DNA of 64,000 nt from Olivibacter sp. XZL3. GTDB taxonomy: Bacteria > Bacteroidota > Bacteroidia > Sphingobacteriales > Sphingobacteriaceae. Each line of letters begins with the position of its first letter. The first letter of the stretch is position 1. The DNA is taken from assembly GCF_004368405.1 (NCBI RefSeq), contig NZ_SBJH01000095.1, positions 93,888-157,887 on the forward strand. Reading direction: 5' to 3'. A model generated the notes under the pieces. It had not been told where the DNA came from, did no database searches, and was given only the letters and a program-made list of their open reading frames with translations. Position numbers and translations under genes: made by a program. Positions 1 to 9,132 of this stretch are shown in pieces.

Positions 1-1
1 T

Positions 2-883
2 ACCACAGAAGATATACACTTGATTTTGGAAACGGCTAGCACTTTCAAAGATGTCATTAACCGCCCAATCAAAAAGGTGCCTTCCTTGCGAGATATTACC
101 ATAGCGAATGTATTTTTCGAAAATTCCACGCGGACGCGGCTTTCTTTTGAGCTCGCCGAAAAGCGCCTGTCTGCCGATGTCATCAACTTTGCGGCCTCCT
201 CGTCGTCGGTGAGCAAAGGAGAAACGCTGATTGACACGGTCAACAACATATTAGCAATGAAAGTGGATATGATTGTTATGCGTCACCCCTATCCGGGTGC
301 GGGCGTATTCTTGAGCAAACATGTCAATGCGCAGATCATAAATGCCGGCGACGGTGCACATGAGCACCCTACACAAGCCTTACTCGACGCCTTCTCCATT
401 AGCGAGCAATACGGCGACGTTGCGGGAAAGAAGGTTGCCATCATTGGCGATATCCTACATTCGCGTGTTGCCCTTTCGAACATACTATGCCTGCAAAAAT
501 TAGGGGCCGAGGTGCTCGTTTGCGGTCCAACGACACTCATTCCGAAATATATCGCTTCCTTAGGCGTCAAGATAGAGCATGATTTACTCAAAGCGCTTCG
601 TTGGTGTGATGTAGCAAACATGCTGCGGATTCAATTGGAAAGGCAAGACATCAACTACTTTCCGTCTTTACGCGAGTACTCCATGTTGTATGGTTTAAAT
701 AAAACCATCCTCGAATCGTTGGATAAAAAAATAACCATCATGCATCCCGGTCCGATTAACCGCGGCGTGGAAATCACCAGTGACGTGGCTGACAGCAAGC
801 ATTCGATTATACTTGATCAGGTACAAAATGGTGTCGCCGTCAGGATGGCTGTGCTGTATCTACTTGCCGGAAAACGAATTTAG
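2..883 (+). CDS. pyrB: Aspartate carbamoyltransferase catalytic chain (5' partial)
   Basis: Condenses carbamoyl phosphate with aspartate in the committed step of pyrimidine synthesis, in the cytoplasm. The frame is open to the first base of the window (the preceding residues read TTEDIH), so the true start lies outside; about 293 residues remain of the usual 305-310. The carbamoyl-phosphate loop [12 protein letters not shown] is near the start, [10 protein letters not shown] follows, and the C-terminal [11 protein letters not shown] carries the aspartate-domain signature. No regulatory chain (pyrI) follows. The next gene begins about 140 bases downstream and is unrelated in function, so pyrB is probably the end of its transcript. 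Identification is secure. Confidence 0.96.
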   Translation, partial: TTEDIHLILETASTFKDVINRPIKKVPSLRDITIANVFFENSTRTRLSFELAEKRLSADVINFAASSSSVSKGETLIDTVNNILAMKVDMIVMRHPYPGAGVFLSKHVNAQIINAGDGAHEHPTQALLDAFSISEQYGDVAGKKVAIIGDILHSRVALSNILCLQKLGAEVLVCGPTTLIPKYIASLGVKIEHDLLKALRWCDVANMLRIQLERQDINYFPSLREYSMLYGLNKTILESLDKKITIMHPGPINRGVEITSDVADSKHSIILDQVQNGVAVRMAVLYLLAGKRI

Positions 884-1024
884 ACGCAGCAACCGAAAAA
901 AATCACCGTGCACATTATTTCACAACTATTGCCGTTATAGTAAGAGGTTATTAACATTTGTTAAGTAATAGTGTACAAAACTTCATAACGTCCCATTAAT
1001 TTAGTATAAAAGAATTTGAACAAC

Positions 1025-4000
1025 ATGTTTAATAAATTCACTCGTATTAGTCTAGCACTTAGTCTTTTTGCCAGTAGTGCAGTGGCCCAACAAAGTGCTT
1101 GGCAATCTCTCAACCAAGCTTACAAAACAGGTATGGAGCTATACGAAAAAGGGAAATATGCCTCCGCTTACAACCAACTGGGTAAAGTGGAAACCTTACG
1201 TACAAGCACCACGATTCAACAGGATGAAGGCGATCAAATTTCTTTGCTTAAAGAAAACGCACGATTCTACCAAGCCGTCTGTGCGCTGGAATTAGGTAAT
1301 CATGATGCAGAAGGCTTATTCTTAAAATTCATAAAGGATCACCCAACGAGCGCTAATACCAAAGCGGCTTATTTTCAAGTAGGACGCTCTTATTTTGCAA
1401 AAAAGAACTACCCAAAAGCGATTGAGTGGTTTAAAAAGCTGGATAACGGAAATTTAAGCGGCGCCGAGAATACAGAATACCGTTTCAAGCTTGGCTATGC
1501 GCTTTTTATGACAGAAGATTATCAAGCCGCGAAACCGCTGTTTGAGCGCTTAAAAGAAGAGCGAGGGCAATATCAAGAAGCATCGGTTTACTATTATGCC
1601 TATCTTTCCTATCTGGACGCTGAGTATAAGGTCGCACTCAGGGAATTTGAGCGCCTCAAAGGGTCGAAAACGTACGAGAACAGCTATCCTTATTATATTG
1701 CAGCGCTCTATTTCCTCGACAAGCGTTATGACGATGTACTTTCTTATATACTTCCGATATTAGAGCGCACCAAACAGGAAAATGAAACAGAGATATTCCG
1801 GATTGTAGGAGCTACCTACTTTGCGAAGAACGACTTAGCAAAATCAAAAGAATACTATGATAAGTTTCAGGCTCGCGATCAAGGAAAAACCCAGAATAAT
1901 CAAGACGATTACCAGATCGGATATATAGCTTACAAAAATGGCAATTATGAAAAGGCTATTAAAGAGCTAGAAAAGTTAACAGAACCCGATGCCTATTTCC
2001 AAAGTGGCATGATCATTCTCGGCGATTCATTTCTAAAGCTTGGCAATAAGGAAAGCGCCCGAAACGCCTTTTTTAGAGCGTCCAAACTTGATTTCGATCC
2101 GTCTATGAAAGAGCAGGGACTTTTGAATTACGCGAAATTATCTTATGAGCTGGAATTTCACCAGGTAGCACTGGATGCTACACAAGAATACCTGAAAACC
2201 TATCCCCGCTCGAAAAACGTCGACGAAGCGAAAACCTTGTTAGCAGAAGTTTTACTTAGCACGAAGAATTACCGCTCAGCTGTTGATATTCTGGAATCCA
2301 TCCCGAAACGGACAAAGGAAGCGAATGCCGCTTACCAGAAAGTAACCTATTTCCGCGGATTGGAATACTATAATGAACGCGCATTTGAAAACGCGATTTC
2401 TATCTTTATGCGTTCTGAGCAAAACCCCTACGACCCCGAACTGCTTGCTCTGGCCACCTATTGGAAAGCGGAGGCAATGTATGAAGTAAGAAAATACGGA
2501 GAGGCGACCACCAACTTCAGCAAGTTTTTACAATATCCGGCTGCAAAGAATACCGACGTATACAACTACGCCAACTACGCACTTGCTTATGCGGCATTCC
2601 GCAATGACAATTACCGCACCTCCGCCAACTATTTTGCTAAATTCCTGAACAGTGGGGAACCGATTGAGCTTAATACCAGAAACGATGCGATTGCTCGTTT
2701 GGGCGATTCATATTTTATGCTGAAAGACTATGGTCGTGCCATGGAGCAATATAATAAGCTCATGAGTTCAAAAGCAAAGACGCAGGACTATGCCTTGTTC
2801 CAAAGTGGAATTATCAGAGGTTTGCAAGGCGATGCCGACGGAAAAATCGCTATTATGACTGATCTGCTAGCGAGATATCCCAATTCAAATTATGCGGACG
2901 ATGCCAGCTTTGAGATACCTTACACCTTCTTCTTAAAAGGTGAAAACGAAATCGCTATTCAGGGACTTCAGGATATGATTGAAAAGTATCCGCGCAGTAG
3001 CTATGTACCAAGAGCGCTGGTAACCATTGGCTTGGTACAATATAACAGCGACAATAATGACGCCGCTATCAGAACCTTCCAACGTGTGGTTGAACAACAC
3101 GCCACAACGGAAGAGGCAAAACAAGCGCTGAAATCCATACAGAACATTTATATTGATAAAGGTGACGCGCAAGGATTTCTGGATTATGCAAGTACAACCG
3201 CCATTGGTGACCTGTCCACAGCCGAACAGGACAATATAACCTTCCAGGTGGCAAACAACTATTTTTCAAGGGGAGATTACCAAGCAGCTATTGACGCGGT
3301 AAACGCTTACTTTGATAAATTCCCCAAACCCTTACAGGAAAAATTTGCACGCTTCATCCGGGCGGAAAGCTTGTACAAAACCGGGCATCCACAAGAGGCA
3401 TTGCACGACTTCAACATTATTTTGAACGATTGGACCAGCGCTTATACGGAACGTACGCTATTGAGCGTATCTAATTTATACCTCGATCAAAAGAAATATA
3501 ACGAGGCGATCGCTCCTTTGAAGAAATTAGAACTGACCGCCGAATATAAGTCGCACTACAGCTTTGCCATTAACAATCTGATGGTGGCTTACTTCCATAT
3601 TCACGACTTCGATAATACGCTTATGTACGCACAGTATGTTAGAGAGTATGAGAAGTCGTCTGTAGAAGATAAGGCAAAGGCCGACCTATACGCAGCGAAG
3701 GCACATATGTTGAAAGGCGACTTGACTACAGCCAGAAAAGAATTAGAAAGTGCCGTGGCAAGCAGCCAAACCGTTGTTGGCGCGGAAGCAAAATATAATA
3801 TCGGCAAATTGCAATATGAGGCAGGCGAATACAAAGCGGCTCAAGAAACTGCTTTCGACCTAATCAAAAATATGCCGTCATATGATTACTGGGTGGCCAA
3901 AAGCTTTATTTTGTTGGCCGACTGTTATATCAAGCTGAAAGATGAATTCCAGGCAAAGAGCACCCTACAAAGTATTATCGAAAACTATGAGGGCAAAGAT

Positions 4001-4183
4001 GACATCATTCCGACGGCGAAAGAACGTTTAGAAAAAATAACCGGAAAGAAAACAGATAATAAGAAAGCAACAGATAGTGTAAAAACGAAAAGCGACTCTA
4101 CTGCGGTAGACAGCGTTGAAACTGACAGCACGGTCGTAGAACCAGACAGCGTAGCGCTGGATTCGTCGGCAGTTGAGAAATAG
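1025..4183 (+). CDS. Large secreted TPR-repeat protein of an ExbBD/TonB-linked envelope cluster
   Basis: About 1052 residues. I prefer the ATG here over the TTG nine bases upstream because it gives a clean signal peptide (KFTRISLALSLFASSAVAQ). The rest is helical repeats of TPR type, with recurring patterns such as YxxGxxxYxxxxYxxAxxxF from about residue 30 to 1000. The last roughly 45 residues are a low-complexity Ser/Thr/Asp/Val tail (repeats like DSTAVDS), probably disordered. Location should be periplasmic, or attached to the inner face of the outer membrane. It is followed 48 bases later by an outer-membrane barrel gene, then by SPOR, ExbB, ExbD and TonB-like genes. TPR arrays are protein-protein scaffolds, so a scaffold role for that machine is inferred. 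Function not established. Confidence 0.85.
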   Translation: MFNKFTRISLALSLFASSAVAQQSAWQSLNQAYKTGMELYEKGKYASAYNQLGKVETLRTSTTIQQDEGDQISLLKENARFYQAVCALELGNHDAEGLFLKFIKDHPTSANTKAAYFQVGRSYFAKKNYPKAIEWFKKLDNGNLSGAENTEYRFKLGYALFMTEDYQAAKPLFERLKEERGQYQEASVYYYAYLSYLDAEYKVALREFERLKGSKTYENSYPYYIAALYFLDKRYDDVLSYILPILERTKQENETEIFRIVGATYFAKNDLAKSKEYYDKFQARDQGKTQNNQDDYQIGYIAYKNGNYEKAIKELEKLTEPDAYFQSGMIILGDSFLKLGNKESARNAFFRASKLDFDPSMKEQGLLNYAKLSYELEFHQVALDATQEYLKTYPRSKNVDEAKTLLAEVLLSTKNYRSAVDILESIPKRTKEANAAYQKVTYFRGLEYYNERAFENAISIFMRSEQNPYDPELLALATYWKAEAMYEVRKYGEATTNFSKFLQYPAAKNTDVYNYANYALAYAAFRNDNYRTSANYFAKFLNSGEPIELNTRNDAIARLGDSYFMLKDYGRAMEQYNKLMSSKAKTQDYALFQSGIIRGLQGDADGKIAIMTDLLARYPNSNYADDASFEIPYTFFLKGENEIAIQGLQDMIEKYPRSSYVPRALVTIGLVQYNSDNNDAAIRTFQRVVEQHATTEEAKQALKSIQNIYIDKGDAQGFLDYASTTAIGDLSTAEQDNITFQVANNYFSRGDYQAAIDAVNAYFDKFPKPLQEKFARFIRAESLYKTGHPQEALHDFNIILNDWTSAYTERTLLSVSNLYLDQKKYNEAIAPLKKLELTAEYKSHYSFAINNLMVAYFHIHDFDNTLMYAQYVREYEKSSVEDKAKADLYAAKAHMLKGDLTTARKELESAVASSQTVVGAEAKYNIGKLQYEAGEYKAAQETAFDLIKNMPSYDYWVAKSFILLADCYIKLKDEFQAKSTLQSIIENYEGKDDIIPTAKERLEKITGKKTDNKKATDSVKTKSDSTAVDSVETDSTVVEPDSVALDSSAVEK

Positions 4184-4231
4184 GCTTTATAAATTTTAGA
4201 GATCATTCATACTATCTAAATAAAAAGAACC

Positions 4232-5968
4232 ATGATATTGAATTCTTCAATGTTAAAATATACATTATTAATCGGCTTAGGTTTTTGCTCTTTCGCAGCT
4301 TTCGCGCAAGAAGAAGAACAAGTACCTCAAGAAGAGGCTAAAGGAAATTTAGGAGAAATTGAAGTCGTTAGAGACTATAGGCCTATTCTGGCTGACGCGG
4401 TTAAAATCAGGCAAAGTCCGGATCTCACGAACAACCGCAAATATTTGTCTAAACTCAATTATTCCACTTTCGACCGAAAACTAGACATCAACACGGGTAC
4501 TCACCGTTTGGAGATACAGCAATTGCCGGCTATGCGTCCCGACGTATTAACCAATAATTACGCGAAGATAGGCGCTGGGAATTTTAACACCCTTTTAGGT
4601 GAGTTGTATATCAGTAATGGCGAGGATGAGGCCCTTCAGGTAGGCGGCTTCGTTAAACACCTGAGTCAAAAAGGTTCGGATTATGAAGGACAAAATTTCA
4701 GTGAGCAAAAGATAGGTTTATTTGGAAGAAGTATCCTCGATCGGATTACGCTAAACGGAGAGATCGGGTTTAATCGCTACGCGACTCGCTATTATGGTTT
4801 CGTACCCCTGCAACCCGATTTAAATACAGACCCTGTTAAACAACACTATAACGACATCTATATTAAGGGGGAATTAAATAGTAATCACGTAGACAACGAG
4901 GAGCTGTTGAGTTACTCATTAAAGGTAGATGGCTATCTTTTCGGAAATGCTTTCTCTTCAAAAGAGAATTCGTTTGCCCTCAGCGGTAACATCAATAAAA
5001 AGATCAACGCCTTTAATGTAGGAGCAAATTTATCTGGCGATTTCACCGGTTTAGAGAGCAACAATTTGACCTTAGGTAACCATATAGCCCGTTTAAATCC
5101 TTATATCCGTTTTCAGGGATCAAACTATAAATTGACCTTGGGAGCTACCTTTGTAAGCGAATTTGGCGGCGACGAAACGCGGAATAACATCTTTCCAAGC
5201 GTTGATTTCGACTTTGCTTTAGTGCCGGAATATGCCAGTATTTATGCTGGTGTGAAAGGTGATGTTGTTAAGACCTCGTTCCGAACATTAGCCAATGAGA
5301 ATCCCTTTCTTACAGAAAGCCCATTTATCGACACAGCCAGTAATACGCTGGCGGTTCATAATATGCTCGAAAAACTGCATGTCTTCGGTGGGATAAAAGG
5401 AAATGCAGGTGCGACATTCGGTTATAAAATCGGTGTATTTTACAAGCAGATCAGCGATCTTCCATTTTATGCGATCCAGCCCAATGCGCCGTCGAGGTAC
5501 GGTATCATCTACGACCGCGGAGAAAAAAATAAAGTCTTTGGTCTAGAAGGCGATGTCAACGTCCGCGTATCCGAGGCGGTGAGCTTAGGAGGTAACCTCC
5601 TCTTCAATGAATATGATTTGGAGAATGAGGCAGAAGCGTGGTTTATTCCGAAACTGCGTCTAGCAGCGAACACACGCATCAATATTAGCAAAAAAGTCTA
5701 TTTGGATGGAGAACTGTTCTTCAACGATGCGATGAAAGCCAAAAGTTACCAGCCGTACGCTGGGATAGGTACGATGGATCCCACTGCGCCTGTAACAGTA
5801 TCTATGCCCTCATTCCTTGATGTTAGCGCCGGATTGGAATACCGGGCTACGAAACAGATTGGTGTATATGTAAGGGGAAATAACCTGTTGAACAAAGGTT
5901 ATGAACGATTCCTATATTACCCACGTTTAGGCTTTAATATAATAGGTGGCGTTAACGTTTCGTTTTAA
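4232..5968 (+). CDS. Outer-membrane beta-barrel protein without a plug domain, TonB-box-like N-terminus
   Basis: 578 residues (a start at 4250, giving MLKYTLL, is equally possible). A signal peptide ends near FAAFAQ. The mature N-terminus is acidic (EEEQVPQEEAKG) and continues LGEIEVVRDYRPILADAVKI, a short stretch that resembles a TonB box followed by a linker. From about residue 90 on the sequence alternates polar and aromatic/aliphatic residues in strand-turn fashion and ends in aromatic VNVSF, the usual signal for BAM-assisted insertion. No plug domain of about 120 residues is visible, so this is not an ordinary TonB-dependent receptor. Its place between the TPR gene and the ExbB/ExbD/TonB genes suggests it is their outer-membrane partner (inference). 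Confidence 0.8.
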   Translation: MILNSSMLKYTLLIGLGFCSFAAFAQEEEQVPQEEAKGNLGEIEVVRDYRPILADAVKIRQSPDLTNNRKYLSKLNYSTFDRKLDINTGTHRLEIQQLPAMRPDVLTNNYAKIGAGNFNTLLGELYISNGEDEALQVGGFVKHLSQKGSDYEGQNFSEQKIGLFGRSILDRITLNGEIGFNRYATRYYGFVPLQPDLNTDPVKQHYNDIYIKGELNSNHVDNEELLSYSLKVDGYLFGNAFSSKENSFALSGNINKKINAFNVGANLSGDFTGLESNNLTLGNHIARLNPYIRFQGSNYKLTLGATFVSEFGGDETRNNIFPSVDFDFALVPEYASIYAGVKGDVVKTSFRTLANENPFLTESPFIDTASNTLAVHNMLEKLHVFGGIKGNAGATFGYKIGVFYKQISDLPFYAIQPNAPSRYGIIYDRGEKNKVFGLEGDVNVRVSEAVSLGGNLLFNEYDLENEAEAWFIPKLRLAANTRINISKKVYLDGELFFNDAMKAKSYQPYAGIGTMDPTAPVTVSMPSFLDVSAGLEYRATKQIGVYVRGNNLLNKGYERFLYYPRLGFNIIGGVNVSF

Positions 5969-6009
5969 TTATTAAGCTTTTTAAATTTGCCGACTCAAAC
6001 GAAAAAAGA

Positions 6010-7050
6010 ATGCTCAATTTAGGCCAATACTTGTATCAGCTCTTACTCCTCCACCCACAGGTTGGTGTACCGGGTATTGGTGTTTTTTCAAAGAGCCGTA
6101 TTGCGGCTCGATACGATGAACAATTGGAAAAGTTTTTGCCTCCAGCAAGTAGCTATTCCTTGGTTCCGCAGGCGGTGACCGACAGCCATTTAGTCGACTG
6201 CGTAGCGAAATCTCTTCATCTATCCAATGAAGAAGCCCTAGCTGCTATAAGCGAGGCGATAAGTCACCTACAAACAGCGATCAAAGAACAGGGCGAAGCT
6301 AAACTGCAGCCTATCGGTACGCTTAAAGAGACTGCCGGTATCTATACATTGGTTGCGGAGGCCGATCCAAGCTTTTGGGGATTACAGCCTATTGGCGACT
6401 ATAAGAAGACGACTGTCTCCGAAGAGCTGCCTATCATATCGGAAGCAGAAGAAGCGAGGCCAGACGAAGTGAACGCGCCTATTCTTGAGCAAGAAGCACC
6501 GTTTGAAGCAGAGGCGGAAGAAGTACCGAGCCAAGCAGCAAGCAGTAAACGCACATGGCTCTGGGGTTTAACGGCTGTTGTGTTTATTGGCCTGATTGGT
6601 TTCTTGGTGTGGAAGCGCCAAAACGCCGTTATTCCGAATGATCCTGTCCAAACAGCTATAACACCAGTTGACACGACCGATCACGCAAGTGGCGACGGGC
6701 AGCAACCGTCGGCCATTGTACCGGATACAGCAACAACCGTTCATCCGGCAGATAGCGTCGCCGATACACTGCGTCAAGCGCCGGCACCGGAAAAGGAGCC
6801 GCTGGTGCGGAAAGCGTCTAAAGAAAGACCTTTTTCCATCGTAATCGGCTCATTCAAAACGCTGAGATTGGCCATTGAACAGGCTAAATATTTTAGAACG
6901 ATCGGTATCAATGCATTTGTCCTGGAAAGCAATATGCCTAACAACAGGAAAAAAATATGCTATGGCTCCTACGCTACGAAAGAAGCAGCCAAAGAAGAGT
7001 TGGAAAAAGTTAGAAATGAGATAACCAAAGAAGCATATATATACCCTTGA
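6010..7050 (+). CDS. HU-CCDC81-like domains, transmembrane helix and SPOR domain
   Basis: 346 residues in three parts. Residues 1 to about 130 match the pair of HU-CCDC81 bacterial domains: LGQYLYQLLLLHPQVGVPGIGVF, then a helical segment, then LQPIGTLKETAGIYTL and DPSFWGLQPI. An acidic linker leads to one transmembrane helix at about 183-202 (WLWGLTAVVFIGLIGFLVW). A second low-complexity linker leads to a C-terminal SPOR domain (about 272-346, starting PFSIVIGSFKT). SPOR domains bind peptidoglycan stripped of stem peptides, typically at the division septum. With no signal peptide the N-terminal domains should be cytoplasmic and the SPOR domain periplasmic. It lies between the barrel gene and exbB. 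Domain calls are from pattern recognition. Confidence 0.85.
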   Translation: MLNLGQYLYQLLLLHPQVGVPGIGVFSKSRIAARYDEQLEKFLPPASSYSLVPQAVTDSHLVDCVAKSLHLSNEEALAAISEAISHLQTAIKEQGEAKLQPIGTLKETAGIYTLVAEADPSFWGLQPIGDYKKTTVSEELPIISEAEEARPDEVNAPILEQEAPFEAEAEEVPSQAASSKRTWLWGLTAVVFIGLIGFLVWKRQNAVIPNDPVQTAITPVDTTDHASGDGQQPSAIVPDTATTVHPADSVADTLRQAPAPEKEPLVRKASKERPFSIVIGSFKTLRLAIEQAKYFRTIGINAFVLESNMPNNRKKICYGSYATKEAAKEELEKVRNEITKEAYIYP

Positions 7051-7074
7051 CATACAAATGCCGGGAATAAATTT

Positions 7075-7082
7075 TATCTTGG
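7075..7082 (+). promoter_or_regulatory. Possible -7 box for the exbB-exbD-tonB-like genes
   Basis: TATCTTGG differs by one base from the Bacteroidota -7 consensus TAnnTTTG. A TTGAC lies about 22 bases upstream, near the -33 position. The box sits in the 81-base gap before exbB, so these genes may have their own start in addition to read-through. Confidence 0.35.
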
Positions 7083-7131
7083 CACCGATATTAAACAAAC
7101 AGTGTAAAACAAAATTATTATTTAATAGAAC

Positions 7132-7833
7132 ATGTTCTTATTACAAGTCACAGACACACCCGCAACATTGGATTCCATGCTGACAGCACCAGGGCCCTCT
7201 ACCGCACCCATTGAAGATTTAAGTTTGTTAGATCTGCTTATCAAAGGAGGATGGGTGATGGTTCCCATCGCTATTCTGGCTTTCTTAGGCTTAGTCATTT
7301 TCATCGAAAGATACTTAACCATAAAAAAGGCATCGCGCTACGATTCAAACCTGATGATTCAGGTGAAACAGCACATTATGTCGGGCCGCTTAGAAGCTGC
7401 ATTGGCGTTATGCCGTAACAGCAACGGTCCGTTAGGTGCTATGCTCCAGAAAGGACTTACGCGAATTGGCCGGCCGATCAAAGATATCGAGGGAGCGATT
7501 GAGAATGTAGGTAAATTGGAAGTATCGAAATTGGAGAAGAATATCAACGTTTTAGGTATTATTGCGGGTATCGCGCCTATGTTGGGTTTCGTTGGTACGA
7601 TCATTGGAGTAATTACCATCTTTCATGAAGTATCTATAAAAGGCGTAATTGAAATTGGCACGGTATCCGGCGGATTATATACAAAAATGATCACCTCGGC
7701 TTCGGGGCTTATCATTGGTATCATTGCCTATGTAGGTTACCATATTTTAAATATGATGGTTGACCGTTTAATACTGCGCATGGAAACAGATGCCATCGAA
7801 TTTATCGATCTATTAGATGAACCCGGAAGCTAA
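7132..7833 (+). CDS. exbB: MotA/TolQ/ExbB proton channel family protein
   Basis: 233-residue inner-membrane subunit of a proton-motive-force motor. The first membrane segment is at about 38-60 (GGWVMVPIAILAFLGLVIF). The conserved pair of later helices is at about 135-160 (GIIAGIAPMLGFVGTIIGVI) and 180-203, with the family glycines and threonine (LGFVGTIIGVI). The region before the first helix is short and periplasmic. It is followed by exbD 26 bases downstream and by a TonB-like gene, so it powers that protein. ExbB and TolQ cannot be separated on sequence alone here; exbB is the customary name for the Bacteroidota forms. Confidence 0.92.
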   Translation: MFLLQVTDTPATLDSMLTAPGPSTAPIEDLSLLDLLIKGGWVMVPIAILAFLGLVIFIERYLTIKKASRYDSNLMIQVKQHIMSGRLEAALALCRNSNGPLGAMLQKGLTRIGRPIKDIEGAIENVGKLEVSKLEKNINVLGIIAGIAPMLGFVGTIIGVITIFHEVSIKGVIEIGTVSGGLYTKMITSASGLIIGIIAYVGYHILNMMVDRLILRMETDAIEFIDLLDEPGS

Positions 7834-7859
7834 GCGAGGCTTCTTAAAAAAGATTTCTG

Positions 7860-8270
7860 ATGAATTTAAGGAAAAGACACCATAGACCGGCCGCAGAAGT
7901 GCATACATCGGCACTGAACGACATCATGTTCTTCTTGCTGCTCTTCTTTTTATTAGCTTCTGCAGTGGCTAATCCGCAAGTCGTGAAACTCCTATTGCCA
8001 CGTTCCCAGTCGGGAGAGCAATCCGTAGCGAAGCGAACGATAAGCTTGTCTATTAATAAAGAATTGCAGTACTTTGTAGAGGATAAACCGGTATCGCTGG
8101 ATCAGTTAACGCCTACCTTACAAAATTATGTACAGGAGGGGCAGGAATTAACGGTTCTTTTATACGTAGACAGGACGGTAGCAATAGAAGACGTCATTCA
8201 GGTTATGGATATTGCCAACAAACTGAAGATCAAACTTGTTTTAGCTACCGAGCCTAAAGAGAAGAGTTAG
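7860..8270 (+). CDS. exbD: ExbD/TolR family biopolymer transport protein
   Basis: 136 residues. One transmembrane helix follows a short basic cytoplasmic start (about 20-40, LNDIMFFLLLFFLLASAVA). The aspartate in ALNDIMF is the conserved protonatable residue of the family. The periplasmic domain has the usual ExbD fold, including LLPRSQSG, ISINKELQYF-like strands and VLYVDRTVAIEDVIQVMD. It works with the preceding ExbB as the stator that uses proton flow to move the TonB-like protein. Spacing of 19-22 bases to the next gene indicates one transcript. Confidence 0.92.
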   Translation: MNLRKRHHRPAAEVHTSALNDIMFFLLLFFLLASAVANPQVVKLLLPRSQSGEQSVAKRTISLSINKELQYFVEDKPVSLDQLTPTLQNYVQEGQELTVLLYVDRTVAIEDVIQVMDIANKLKIKLVLATEPKEKS

Positions 8271-8292
8271 CATTTAAATTGGAGAGCGCGTG

Positions 8293-9111
8293 ATGAACCA
8301 TCAGCATAAGCAAGAAAACAACTACCCAAAGGCATTTGCCATATCAGCGGGAGTATTTGCGGCATTCCTACTGATGAGTTTCTTTTGGATGTTGAGCCAA
8401 CCGGCTATCGAGTTCGGAACAGGCGGATTGATTGTGAACTACGGGACGGCTGAGGAAGGAATGGGAGAAGATTATATGAGTCTAGACGAGCCTTCTATGG
8501 ATCCGAATGCAAATCAAACGCGTCCGGACAAAGTTATCCCCAACGAAGAACCTACCCCTGTGGCATCTCAGGAAACCAACGATAAAACGGTGGTTACACA
8601 AGACGTAGAGGATGCGCCCGCTGTGGTAACAAAAGAAAAAGCAAAACCGACTTCGAATACGCCGACAATTACCCCAGAGAAAAAGGAAAGTAAACCAACG
8701 GTGAATCCTAATGCCCTGTACACCGGCAAAAAAAATAACGGTGTGGGTGTGGGTGACGGAACGGGATCCACGCCGGGGAATCAAGGGAGCTTACAAGGGA
8801 ATAACATGGCCACGAATTACGGTGAAGGAGGATCTGGCAATGGCCTGGTAGGCTTACCGAACCGATCTTTTGCTGTCATGCCACAGATTGAAGATAAAGG
8901 ACAGCTCTCAGGGCGGGTGGCCGTAGAAATCACCGTCGATCGAAACGGGGTTGTAACCCGAGCAAGGGCGGGTGCGAAAGGCACCACGTTATCGGATGCG
9001 TCACTGTGGGAAAAATGTGAGACGGCGGTTAGAAATGCGCGGTTAAATGCAACGGACGGAGGCCCCGAATTTCAGTCAGGCATTGTCGTGTTCAACTTTA
9101 AAGTAAAGTAA
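8293..9111 (+). CDS. TonB/TolA-like energy transducer
   Basis: 272 residues from the ATG; an in-frame GTG directly before it is possible, but GGAGAG lies 6 bases before the ATG and favours it. One N-terminal transmembrane helix at about 14-34 (AFAISAGVFAAFLLMSFFW) is followed by a long Pro/Thr/Lys/Glu-rich periplasmic spacer, a Gly/Asn-rich stretch (GVGVGDGTGSTPGNQG), and a C-terminal domain of about 75 residues (GRVAVEITVDRNGVVTRAR to VVFNFKVK) of TonB C-terminal type. The helix lacks the classic SHLS start of enterobacterial TonB but has a similar layout. It would transmit ExbBD motion to an outer-membrane partner, plausibly the barrel of this cluster. TonB versus TolA identity is not settled. 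Confidence 0.85.
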   Translation: MNHQHKQENNYPKAFAISAGVFAAFLLMSFFWMLSQPAIEFGTGGLIVNYGTAEEGMGEDYMSLDEPSMDPNANQTRPDKVIPNEEPTPVASQETNDKTVVTQDVEDAPAVVTKEKAKPTSNTPTITPEKKESKPTVNPNALYTGKKNNGVGVGDGTGSTPGNQGSLQGNNMATNYGEGGSGNGLVGLPNRSFAVMPQIEDKGQLSGRVAVEITVDRNGVVTRARAGAKGTTLSDASLWEKCETAVRNARLNATDGGPEFQSGIVVFNFKVK

Positions 9112-9132
9112 GGACGCTCGTTTTCCCGAACC

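Noticed and set aside
780..968. Frame overlapping the end of pyrB
   Set aside because: Out of frame with pyrB and begins within it; no signal for an independent gene.
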